A stretch of DNA of 64,000 bases from the NCBI GenBank assembly GCA_958009055.1, contig OY253652.1:744001-808000 (forward strand), given 5' to 3'. Shown here piece after piece: positions 10,550 through 19,790 of the stretch. The DNA comes from Choricystis sp. odSpoLacu1. Taxonomy: Eukaryota; Chlorophyta; Trebouxiophyceae. Both the position numbers and the translations under genes were made by a program. The notes beneath the pieces are model-generated. The model had not been told where the DNA came from. It saw only the letters and a list, made by a program, of their open reading frames with translations, and ran no database searches. The number at the start of each line of letters is the position of its first letter. Position 1 is the first letter of the stretch.

Positions 10550-11230
10550 TCAAGCATCGATCGATTTCGTCACGATCTCAAACACATTCTCCGACGGCCC
10601 GGCCGCCAGGATGCGCTTCAGCTGGGCCTGCATGGCGGCCTGGCGCGACGCATCATACTGGCGCCACCCGGTGAACGCGCCCGCGATGCGCGCGGCGACC
10701 TGTTTGTTCACTTTGTCCACCGCCAGCACGGCGTCCGCCACAAACTCGTACCCCGACCCGTCGGCCGCGTGGAAGTTGACGGGGGAGCGTTGGAAGGCGA
10801 GGTAGAGGGAGTAGCAGCAGTTGGGGTTGGTGATCGCAAACGCGGGGTGGTCGGCGAGCGACCGCGCTGACGCCACGTTGCCCGGGGCGTCGCACCCCGC
10901 CTGCAGGGCCAGCCACTTGAGCAGGGCCAGGGGTTCGTCCGCGTAGTCGGCGTAGAAGGAGGCCAGGGCGGCATCCCGCTCGAGAGAGGGGGCGTCGACC
11001 AGGGCAGCCAACGCGGCGACGCGGTCCGTCATGTTGGTCGCGGCGCACGGCTGCAGCGGCCGGTTTTTGATAAAGGGTAAAAAAGCCCGTGTCTTTTGTA
11101 CTTGTGTCCTTTTTGTACGCACCCTGCGCCACACCCGATTTTGGCCCCATTCTATGTGTGCGTGCTTGTGTGCCTGTGTTTTATGCCCCACTTGTTTGAT
11201 TTTTCTTGTTTTTTCAAACTGCATGACCAT
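10550..11230 (-). pseudogene. Truncated PepN 3' copy 5 with chimeric frame
   Basis: Same chimeric frame as copies 1-3. It lacks the variant found in copies 4 and 6 on either side. Confidence 0.75.
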
Positions 11231-11560
11231 TCCCCCCCACGAAACGAAACGGCACTTTCAAACTGCATGACCATTCCCCCCCACTTTTTTTGAGAGAGTG
11301 TGTGTGTGTGTGCAGAGAGAGACAAAGAGAGGAGTTCTTCCAGCAAGCGACTGCAGGAGAGAGACTGGTGTTGAAAAAAAAATGAACGTAAAGCCCCACA
11401 CACTTTTTCTTTGCACACCTCTGAACGGAATGAAAAGGATGCAACCGCCCTCTCTCTCTCTCTCTCCTAGTGAGGAAGCGCCAGCGCCCAGCACGCGCGC
11501 GCTCTCGCCGCGTCACCACACTCGCCCCCCCCTCTTCTCTCTCTCTCTCCCACCCATCCA

Positions 11561-12241
11561 TCAAGCATCGATCGATTTCGTCACGATCTCAAACACATTC
11601 TCCGACGGCCCGGCCGCCAGGATGCGCTTCAGCTGGGCCTGCATGGCGGCCTGGCGCGACGCATCATACTGGCGCCACCCGGTGAACGCGCCCGCGATGC
11701 GCGCGGCGACCTGTTTGTTCACTTTGTCCACCGCCAGCACGGCGTCCGCCACAAACTCGTACCCCGACCCGTCGGCCGCGTGGAAGTTGACGGGGGAGCG
11801 TTGGAAGGCGAGGTAGAGGGAGTAGCAGCAGTTGGGGTTGGTGATCGCAAACGCGGGGTGGTCGGCGAGCGACCGCGCTGACGCCACGTTGCCCGGGGCG
11901 TCGCACCCCGCCTGCAGGGCCAGCCACTTGAGCAGGGCCAGGGGTTCGTCCGCGTAGTCGGCGTAGAAGGAGGCCAGGGCGGCATCCCGCTCGAGAGAGG
12001 GAGCGTCGACCAGGGCAGCCAACGCGGCGACGCGGTCCGTCATGTTGGTCGCGGCGCACGGCTGCAGCGGCCGGTTTTTGATAAAGGGTAAAAAAGCCCG
12101 TGTCTTTTGTACTTGTGTCCTTTTTGTACGCACCCTGCGCCACACCCGATTTTGGCCCCATTCTATGTGTGCGTGCTTGTGTGCCTGTGTTTTATGCCCC
12201 ACTTGTTTGATTTTTCTTGTTTTTTCAAACTGCATGACCAT
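11561..12241 (-). pseudogene. Truncated PepN 3' copy 6 with chimeric frame, carries the 12002 variant
   Basis: Same 226-codon frame, with the G-to-A variant at 12002. The unit containing it is 1,011 bp because of a TTC insertion in the non-coding part near 11336-11341. Confidence 0.75.
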
Positions 12242-12568
12242 TCCCCCCCACGAAACGAAACGGCACTTTCAAACTGCATGACCATTCCCCCCCACTTTTT
12301 TTGAGAGAGTGTGTGTGTGTGTGCAGAGAGAGACAAAGAGAGGAGTTCCAGCAAGCGACTGCAGGAGAGAGACTGGTGTTGAAAAAAAAATGAACGTAAA
12401 GCCCCACACACTTTTTCTTTGCACACCTCTGAACGGAATGAAAAGGATGCAACCGCCCTCTCTCTCTCTCTCTCCTAGTGAGGAAGCGCCAGCGCCCAGC
12501 ACGCGCGCGCTCTCGCCGCGTCACCACACTCGCCCCCCCCTCTTCTCTCTCTCTCTCCCACCCATCCA

Positions 12569-15500
12569 TCAAGCATCGATCGATTTCGTCACGATCTCAA
12601 ACACATTCTCCGACGGCCCGGCCGCCAGGATGCGCTTCAGCTGGGCCTGCATGGCGGCCTGGCGCGACGCATCATACTGGCGCCACCCGGTGAACGCGCC
12701 CGCGATGCGCGCGGCGACCTGTTTGTTCACTTTGTCCACCGCCAGCACGGCGTCCGCCACAAACTCGTACCCCGACCCGTCGGCCGCGTGGAAGTTGACG
12801 GGGGAGCGTTGGAAGGCGAGGTAGAGGGAGTAGCAGCAGTTGGGGTTGGTGATCGCAAACGCGGGGTGGTCGGCGAGCGACCGCGCTGACGCCACGTTGC
12901 CCGGGGCGTCGCACCCCGCCTGCAGGGCCAGCCACTTGAGCAGGGCCAGGGGTTCGTCCGCGTAGTCGGCGTAGAAGGAGGCCAGGGCGGCATCCCGCTC
13001 GAGAGAGGGGGCGTCGACCAGGGCAGCCAACGCGGCGACGCGGTCCGTCATGTTGGTCGCGTGCGCGGCACGCGCGGCCAGGTCAGCGCGCACACCCGCA
13101 TCGTCCAACGATGCCAGGTACGCCAGTGCCTTGTTTTTGAGGGCGCGGCGGGCGGCGGCCTTGAAGTCGGGGGAGTAGGGCACGGTCGGCGCATCGTCGT
13201 TGGCAACGACCGCGGCCTCCAGCTCCGCCCGCGCCGACGCCGCCAACGCCTTGACGACGCCCTTGCGCACCGCGTGCAGGCGCACCGGGTCAGCTCCATC
13301 GATGGCGTCCACCAGTTCGGCGGGGGAGGGCAGCGTGATGGCGGCCGCCGCAAAAGAGCCGTCGAGCGAGGGGTCGGTCAGCACAGCGCGGAACGCAGCC
13401 ACCAGCCCCGCCGGCACGCCGCCCTCGGCCGCCAGGGCGGCGGAGGCAGCGGAGTCGGCGTCGGCGGAGGCCGCATCAGCCGCCGCACGTTCATACAGGC
13501 GCATGACCAGGCCGCGCAGCAGGCGCTGGCCCGCCTCCCACCTGTTGAACTCGTCCGAATCATTCGCAAACGCAAACAAGAGGTCGGCGTCCGTCTGCCC
13601 CGCCACCGTCAGCTTGACGGGGGCGGAGAAGCCGCGCAGCAGGGAGGGGACGGGGCGGGAGGGGACGTCGACAAACGTCCAGGCGCGCGTGTCGGCGTCG
13701 AGCAACAGGGTGAGCGTGCGCGAGCCTGCAGACGTCGACACCGGCGTGCCGGCCTCGCACCCGGCCGCCAGCTTCAGCGGCAGGTCGGCGCCGTCGGGGC
13801 CCAGCAACCCCACCGCGATGGGGATGGGGACCGCCCGCTTGACGGGTTGGCCGGGGGTCGGCGGCGTCGTTTGGGTCGCAGTCAGCGTAAACGTGCGCGC
13901 CGCTTCATCATACGCCGTCTCCACCGTCACCAGGGGGGTGCCCGCCTGCTCGTACCACGCCGAAAAGGCGGCCAGGTCCACCCCATTGGCGTCCGCCATG
14001 GCGGCCCTGAAGTCGTCGCACGTGACGGCCGCGCCGTCGTGGCGCTGGAAGTAAAGGTCCATCCCTTTGCGAAACCCCGCCTTACCCAGCAACGCCTCAT
14101 ACAGCCGCACCACCTCCGCCCCCTTCTCATACACCGTCAGCGTGTAAAAGTTGTCCATCTTGATGTAGGATTCAGGGCGGATGGGGTGCGCCATCGCGCC
14201 CGCGTCCTCCAGGAACTGGGCGCCGCGTAGGCGGCACACGTCCTCGATGCGCTTGACCGCGCGCGAGTTGAGGTCGGCCGAAAACTCTTGGTCGCGGTAC
14301 ACGGTCAGCCCTTCCTTGAGAGTCAACTGGAACCAGTCGCGGCAGGTGACGCGGTTGCCGGTCCAGTTGTGGAAGTATTCGTGCCCAATCACACCCTCAA
14401 TCCGTGCATAGTCGCCATCGCTCGCCGTCGTCGGCGACGCCAGCACCAGCCGCGAGTTAAAGATGTTAAGCGACTTGTTCTCCATGGCCCCCATGACAAA
14501 GTCGTCCACCGCGACAACGTTGAAGAGATTGAGGTCGTACTCCAGGCCAAACACGTCTTCATCCCACTGCATCGCCTTTTTGAGCGAGTCGATCGCGAAG
14601 TCCACTTTGGAGGCATCCTTGGCTTCAGTGTAGAAGTGCAGGTCCACATTCCGCCCAGACGCGGTGGTGAACGTGCCGGTCGTGCGAGTCAAGGCGCCCG
14701 CGACCAGGGCAAACAGGTAGCAGGGCTTGGGGAAGGGGTCTTCCCACACCGCGTAGTGGCGGCCGGGGGAGGCAGCCACCGCCCCCGAGTCCACCAGGTT
14801 GCCGTTGGACAGGAGCACGGGGTAGCGAGACGCGTCGGCTTCCACGCGGGTGGTGTACTTGGCCATCACGTCAGGGCGGTCGGGGAAGAACGTGATGCCG
14901 CGGAACCCCTCCGCCTCGCACTGGGTGCAGTAGTTGCCGCCCGACTTGTACAGCCCCTCCAGGGACGTGTTGTCCTGGGGCTTGATGGAGGTGACGATGG
15001 TGAGGGTGAACGCGCCGGCCGGGAGCGAGCGCAGCGTCAGCTTGGCGCCCCCGGGCGCGACGTCGGTGTCGGCGTGGGGGGCGCCGTTGACGGAGACGGA
15101 GACGAGGGTGACGTCTTTGCGGCCTGTGTAGGGTGTGTGTGTGGGGGGGGGTGTTTGGTGAGCAAGGAGGAAAGACGCGGGGAGGCCGCCCTTTTCCCTC
15201 TCTCCCTCTCTCTCTCACCATCCAGCGTCAACGCGGGCGGCGTCCCCGTGTACGCGGGCGTCACACTCAGCGTAGACGTCACCGTGGTGGCGTCTTCATT
15301 GAGGTTGAAGTCGAGATCGACCTGTGGTGGGGGGAGAGGGAAGGGAGTAAGCGAAGAAGGCCACGCCGCGGAAGGCCGGAAGAAGGGGAAAAACGCGCAC
15401 GCGCCCTCCCTCTCGCCTCTCTCCCCCAATACCACCCCCCCTCCCTCTCTCGCCTTCTCCACCGAGTACGGCAGGGGCGCATAGTCCTTGCGAAAGATGG

Positions 15501-15822
15501 GTTTGGGCGCAGTGTCGGCCACCATGGCTTCGGGCGCGCTGGCGGGCGCGGCGCGCGGCGGCGGGGGGCCTTTCGAGGGCGACGCGGCGGACGGCGCGGC
15601 GCGGGAGGCGTCACGCAGTGGGGAGGAGGTTGTGCGCGGCGTGGACGGTGCGGAGCGGGGGCGAGCTGTGGGGGAGGGGGGGGGGGGAGGGTGTGAGGGC
15701 GCGCTGGCACGATCAAATCGGGGGAGCAGGCGGGCGAGCGGCGGACACGAGAAACGAAACGCACCCGTCAGCGAGACCGCAGCACGGCGAAGAGCGCTTT
15801 GAAGAAGCGAGAGAGTGTGCAT
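12569..15822 (-). CDS. PepN: M1 family aminopeptidase N, PepN type
   Basis: Three exons on the minus strand, 15822-15454, 15321-15219 and 15123-12569, give 1,008 residues. The first ~100 residues (MHTLSLLQSALRRA...) look like an organelle transit peptide; without it the protein aligns with bacterial PepN along its length. Visible are the substrate motif GAMEN, the zinc motif HEYFH with the third ligand Glu in LKEGLTV, and the C-terminal PepN domains (NMTD, FAITNPN, FHAADGSGY, NKQVAARI). It is a zinc exopeptidase that removes N-terminal residues from peptides, probably in plastid or mitochondrion. Intron 1 (15453-15322) needs a GC-AG donor to keep the conserved SVEK-VDLDF junction. Its last 163 codons plus stop are the parental piece of the seven-copy array. 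Confidence 0.95.
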
Positions 15823-15935
15823 AGGGGAGCGTGGGAGTGAGCAGAAAAACAACGACGCGCGCCCATCACACACAAAAAACGGCCTCCCCTGCGAACCTGG
15901 GGGGGGCAGGCATTGGCGCCGCCTTCGCCCACACG

Positions 15936-17105
15936 ATGCAGGCACAACCCACCGTGCCTGCGCGTCTGCACGCTGCCGCGGTCGACGCGGCGGCACGAGC
16001 GGCCGCGTTCCTGGAGACTGTGCCGGAAGACGCTGCGGGCTCGACAACCCAGTCCCTGCCTCCACCACCACCGTCACCACCCCTGCGCCCCGGCTGGCTG
16101 CCCCTGGGCGACGTTCTGGTCGCGCCCATCGCCCTGGTCCTGGCTGCCGCCACCGCCCGCGTGGTGCCGTTTGTTTTGTTCGTTCCTCTCCTCCCCCTCC
16201 TGTTTGGGACAGCCCTTTACAGCTGCGCCATCATCGCCGCCGGCGTCACACCGACCCGCCTGCCCGAGTCGCGCGTGGTGGCGTCCGCCGTGGTGACGGT
16301 GGCGGGCGCGGGCGCGGGGGCTCTCCTTTTGATCCACGTGCGCTGGCTGCCGCTCACTGCCACACTGGCCCAGACCGCCCTGTTTGCCGCTTTCTTCAGC
16401 CTCTACGCACTCACAGCCTTCGGCAACCCGGGCATCGTGCCACGCGGCGGCGGCGACCCGCGTACCACCCACCACGGCGGCACATGTGGCGTGTGTGGGT
16501 GTGTCAAGCCCTTGCGCTCGCGCCACTGCCGCGCGTGCGGCGTGTGTGTGCGCCGCTTCGACCACCACTGCCCCGCGGTGGGGGTGTGCGTGGGGGAAGG
16601 CAACCAGAGGGCGTTCACGGCGCTCGTGTGTGTGGCTGCGGTGGGTCAAGCTTGTTATGCGGCGACGGCTGCCACCGCGCTGCGGACCGCGCACGCGCCG
16701 CCAGGAGCGTCCTTCTGGGCGGCCGCCACCGCAGCCACCGCTGCCTCCCCCGGGTGCGTCATGCTGGCGGTGTTCATGGCCAAGCTGGCGGTGGGGTCGG
16801 CCTTTTTGGCGGGGAGGGCGCTGCGGAACGCGGCGCGAAACGTCACGGTGGCAGAAGCCGCCCGCCCGCGGCGCCACCCCTATTTGCAGCCTTCCAGCAG
16901 CGACGGCTCCACCGCCACCACCACACGCCTGGACAACCTGTTGGACCGCGGCGTCGCCGCCAACTGCTCCCAGTTTTGGGGGGGGGAGCGGAGCGTCGAC
17001 TGGAGCGCAGCGGTCGACGACGCGCTGGTGGCGCGCCGGGGCGGGGGGAGGCCAGGAGACGCGGAGTTGGTGCCGCTGGCGCCGCTGGGGGTGGAGCGTG
17101 TGTAG
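15936..17105 (+). CDS. DHHC-type protein S-acyltransferase
   Basis: A single exon encodes 389 residues. The Cys-rich domain is at about residues 185-235: CGVCGCVKPLRSRHCRACGVCVRRF precedes DHHCPAVGVCVGEGN, which carries the catalytic DHHC cysteine. Hydrophobic segments lie around residues 63-80, 85-105, 115-135 and 145-165 before the domain, and near 240-260 and 280-305 after it, as expected for a zDHHC enzyme with its active site on the cytosolic face. These enzymes palmitoylate membrane-associated proteins. The N-terminus is Ala/Pro-rich and the C-terminus ends without a recognisable motif. The gene is divergent from PepN with 113 bp between start codons. Substrates cannot be inferred. Confidence 0.9.
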   Translation: MQAQPTVPARLHAAAVDAAARAAAFLETVPEDAAGSTTQSLPPPPPSPPLRPGWLPLGDVLVAPIALVLAAATARVVPFVLFVPLLPLLFGTALYSCAIIAAGVTPTRLPESRVVASAVVTVAGAGAGALLLIHVRWLPLTATLAQTALFAAFFSLYALTAFGNPGIVPRGGGDPRTTHHGGTCGVCGCVKPLRSRHCRACGVCVRRFDHHCPAVGVCVGEGNQRAFTALVCVAAVGQACYAATAATALRTAHAPPGASFWAAATAATAASPGCVMLAVFMAKLAVGSAFLAGRALRNAARNVTVAEAARPRRHPYLQPSSSDGSTATTTRLDNLLDRGVAANCSQFWGGERSVDWSAAVDDALVARRGGGRPGDAELVPLAPLGVERV

Positions 17106-17263
17106 CTGTGTAGATAGAGAAGTGATCAGAGAGCCAGTCCCGTCGTCCAAGGTGAGAGGGGCGTTGAAAAGTGAGGGTCCGTCAGTGAAGCCCCATCCCT
17201 CACTCCGCAAAAAAAAACGCCCCCCGCGACCAAACCAGACCCCGCCGCCCCCCTCTCTCCACC

Positions 17264-18144
17264 ATGTTCGCTCGTGCTGTTCGCGGTACGTGTCTTGGCG
17301 GGACCAGCGCCCAGGTGGCCGGCCGCTACCGGCGTGGACGGCCGGCCTCCTGGCTTCGTTCACCCCCAAGGGGCCTCTGGTTTTTCGTTTCGCCCCGCCG
17401 GCACCGCCCACGTCGCCCCTCACCGCCACCCCACCTGCAGAGCAGGCACTAATGCCCATGCAGTGGGGGTGGTCCCAAAGCGCGGCGCGTCCCGCCACCG
17501 CCTGCGCGGGGCTGCATGTTTGGGGGTTTGGGTCGCGTTTTTTCAGCAGGCGGCTCGCGCGGCGGCCCGACTGCCCCCCGCGCCCCGCCCACGCCCTCGG
17601 CCCACGCGCGGCGCCCCTACACGCTGCCTGGCGTCGTCCTGGGCGTCCCATGCTGACCATGCTGCACCCTTTCCCACCCCCCACCCACCCACCCAGGCTC
17701 CCGCCTCATTGTCCGCGCCGAGGACGCGAAGGCTGCGCCCGCCCCGCCCAAACCCCAGATCGGCCCCAAGCGCGGCTCCACGGTGCGTGTGGTGTGAGGG
17801 GCAGCGTGTGAGGGGGGAGGGGAGACGGCCTGCGTGGCAAACAGGCGGTGTCGGGGGGGGCTTATCTCCGAGCGGGGGAGGGGTGGCCGTTAAAAAACGG
17901 CCACCCCTTTCCGGGGCCGCTGCCAAAAAAACGACAGGCCCACACACTCACCCCCTTCCCTCCTCCCTCCCACTAGGTCAAAATTCTGCGCCCCGAGTCC
18001 TATTGGTTCAACGACACCGGCAAAGTCGTGTCCGTCGACCAGTCGGGCGGCGTCCTGTACCCCGTGGTCGTCCGCTTTGAGAAGCCCAACTACGCGGGCG
18101 TGCAGACCAACAACTACGCCCTTGACGAGGTCAAGGAGGTGTGA
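17264..18144 (+). CDS. psaE: Photosystem I reaction centre subunit IV (PsaE), nucleus-encoded
   Basis: Three exons, 17264-17285, 17697-17782 and 17977-18144, encode 91 residues. The mature SH3-like domain reads [20 protein letters not shown], then [25 protein letters not shown] and NNYALDEV, which is diagnostic of PsaE. PsaE sits on the stromal side of PSI and supports ferredoxin docking and cyclic electron flow. The first ~20 residues ([15 protein letters not shown]) are a short transit peptide, interrupted after codon 7 by a 411-bp intron. Introns and transit peptide exclude a plastid DNA insertion and place the gene in the nucleus, as in green algae and plants. Intron 2 contains a long perfect hairpin. 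Confidence 0.96.
17879..17908. repeat. 13-bp perfect inverted repeat with AAAA loop in psaE intron 2
   Basis: Arm AGGGGTGGCCGTT (17879-17891), loop AAAA (17892-17895) and complementary arm AACGGCCACCCCT (17896-17908). It is unusually long and perfect for this intron and could fold in RNA or as cruciform DNA. Confidence 0.85.
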
Positions 18145-18357
18145 GTGAGTGGAGGAGAGAAAGCTCGCACCACTTGCGTGATTTTTTCTTTTCTGTTTGG
18201 GCGCGAGTGTCAGCTTTTGGTGGTCGCAGAGAGGGTTTTTGAGCAGAGTAAAAAATCACAAAAAAAAAAAACTCCAAACACCGTTTTACCAATGAAACAA
18301 GAAGGTGTGCGCCTCTCTCTGTCTCTCTCTTTGGCTTGCAAAAAGACGCACCACATT

Positions 18358-19629
18358 TTACACTTCCCTCGCAGAAAAACAAACGTCAAAACACAGCGCC
18401 GGCGACGACGGCAGCCTCGCCGTCAACACCTCCGCCCCGCTCTCCGTCACCAGCAGCGTGTGCTCAAACTGGGCCGACCGCGACCCGTCGGCAGTGACCG
18501 CGGTCCACCCGTCGGGCCACAGCGTGTCGCGCCAGCCGCCCGCGTTGAGCATGGGTTCGATGGTAAAAGTTTGCCCCTTCTGCATCGTGCCCACCGCCTT
18601 GTTGCCCGCATAGTGCGGGATGTTGGGGGCGCAGTGGAACAGGTCGCCGATGCCGTGGCCGCAGTAAGTGCGCACGACGGAGACGCCGGCCACGCGCGCG
18701 ACGGACGACACCGCGTCGCCGACGTCTCGGAACCTCGCCCCGGGTTTCACACACCTTATGCCGGCATCCAGCGCGTCGGACGCAGCCTTGATCAGGTTGA
18801 CGTCGGACGGGGATGGTTTGCCAACGACGTGCGTCTCGTTGAGGTCGCCATGAAAACCATGCAGGTACGCGGTGACGTCAATGTTGACAATGTCGCCATC
18901 GCTCAGCTCACGCGCGTCCGGGATGCCGTGGCACACGACTTCATTGACCGACGTGCACACCGACTTGGGGAAGTGAAAGTAGTTGAGGGGGGAGGGGTAG
19001 GCGCCTCTTTCAATCGTCGCGTCGTGGACGACACGATCGATCTCATCCGTCGTCACCCCGGGTTTCACGATCGCAGCCCCCGCGTCCAGGATCTCGCGGG
19101 CAGCCCTGCACACCGCCCGCATGGCGGCGATGTCGGCGGCGGACCGGATCGGCACACTTTTTTGTTGGCGCGACTCGAGCTCAGACGTCGGCACGCCGTC
19201 CTCTGCATAGTCTGGCCGCTTGACGCTCGCCGGCACACTCCGCCGCGGGCCCACACGTTCAGGGCGCAGACTTCCCGTCCACTCAAAATCGGGCGCCTTG
19301 AAGGAGCGGCCCTCGCCGCGGCGCGTGACGAACGCCCACGCGTCGGGGCCGGGGGTGTGGGCCGCCTTGTGCGTCGACCACCCCGCCTTGAAGCAGGCCT
19401 GCGAGCAGAAGCAGGCGGGCGCTTTGGGCAGGCCGAGGTCCAGACACTTGGGGCACAGCAGCTTGGCTGGGGCGCCGCACCTTGGGGGAGGTGGGGAGGA
19501 GGGGGTGTGAGCGGCGGCCCAACATTTTGTGCAGTCGCCCGAAAAAAGACGGCCGCCAATCGCCGCCTGCCGCACTCCTGCCACTCACTGTGCACACGAG
19601 TGGCCTCCAGTGGCCTCGCAGTCCGCCAT
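18358..19629 (-). CDS. METAP1: Methionine aminopeptidase type 1 with zinc-finger N-terminus
   Basis: Two exons on the minus strand, 19629-19589 and 19480-18358, encode 387 residues. The junction rebuilds the N-terminal zinc finger found in cytosolic MAP1: SCAQCGAPAKLLCPKC, then CFCSQACF and WSTHKAAH. The catalytic domain has the metal ligands in NIDVTAYLHGFHGDLNET (two Asp), CGHGIGDLFH (His), TIEPML (Glu) and QFEHT (Glu). It removes the initiator Met co-translationally, and the zinc finger helps ribosome association. The stop is TAA. It is convergent with psaE (213-bp spacer) and divergent from VPS18 (161 bp). Confidence 0.94.
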
Positions 19630-19790
19630 CCTCGCGTCCACTGAGCGCGAGAGAGGACGATTAGGGCCTGCACAAGAAAAAAGAAAAAAGTCGGTGTCAC
19701 ACAATCGACAACATTTTTGCTTTTCCAAAAAGCCTGTGCTGGGGGGCCAGGTCGGCGGACGACCAGTTGTCAACACACACCTCCCTCCCA

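Larger units (their letters stand above)
6003..13061. repeat. Seven-copy tandem array of a 1,008-bp segment spanning two convergent gene ends
   Basis: Copies run 6003-7010, 7011-8018, 8019-9026, 9027-10034, 10035-11042, 11043-12053 and 12054-13061. Each holds the last 28 nt of the TLC gene, the 3' spacer, and (minus strand) the final 163 codons plus stop of the PepN-type aminopeptidase. I found only two kinds of differences. A G-to-A change is in copies 4 (9983) and 6 (12002), and a 3-bp TTC insertion is in copy 6 near 11336-11341. The unit junction reads ...GGTCGCG|GCGCACGG..., whereas the outer flanks read GGGCGCG|GCGCAC (left) and GGTCGCG|TGCGCG (right). Both breakpoints therefore share CGCG, the mark of a microhomology-mediated duplication later expanded by unequal exchange. 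There is no transposase, terminal inverted repeat or target-site duplication. Confidence 0.97.

Noticed and set aside
6003..13061. CRISPR array or satellite DNA
   Set aside because: Units of 1,008 bp with no spacers and with gene ends inside. It is a segmental tandem duplication, not CRISPR or a simple satellite.
6003..13061. Mobile element expansion
   Set aside because: No transposase, reverse transcriptase, terminal repeats or target-site duplications; the breakpoints share only CGCG.
17264..18144. psaE as plastid DNA inserted in the nucleus
   Set aside because: It has nuclear-type introns and a transit peptide.
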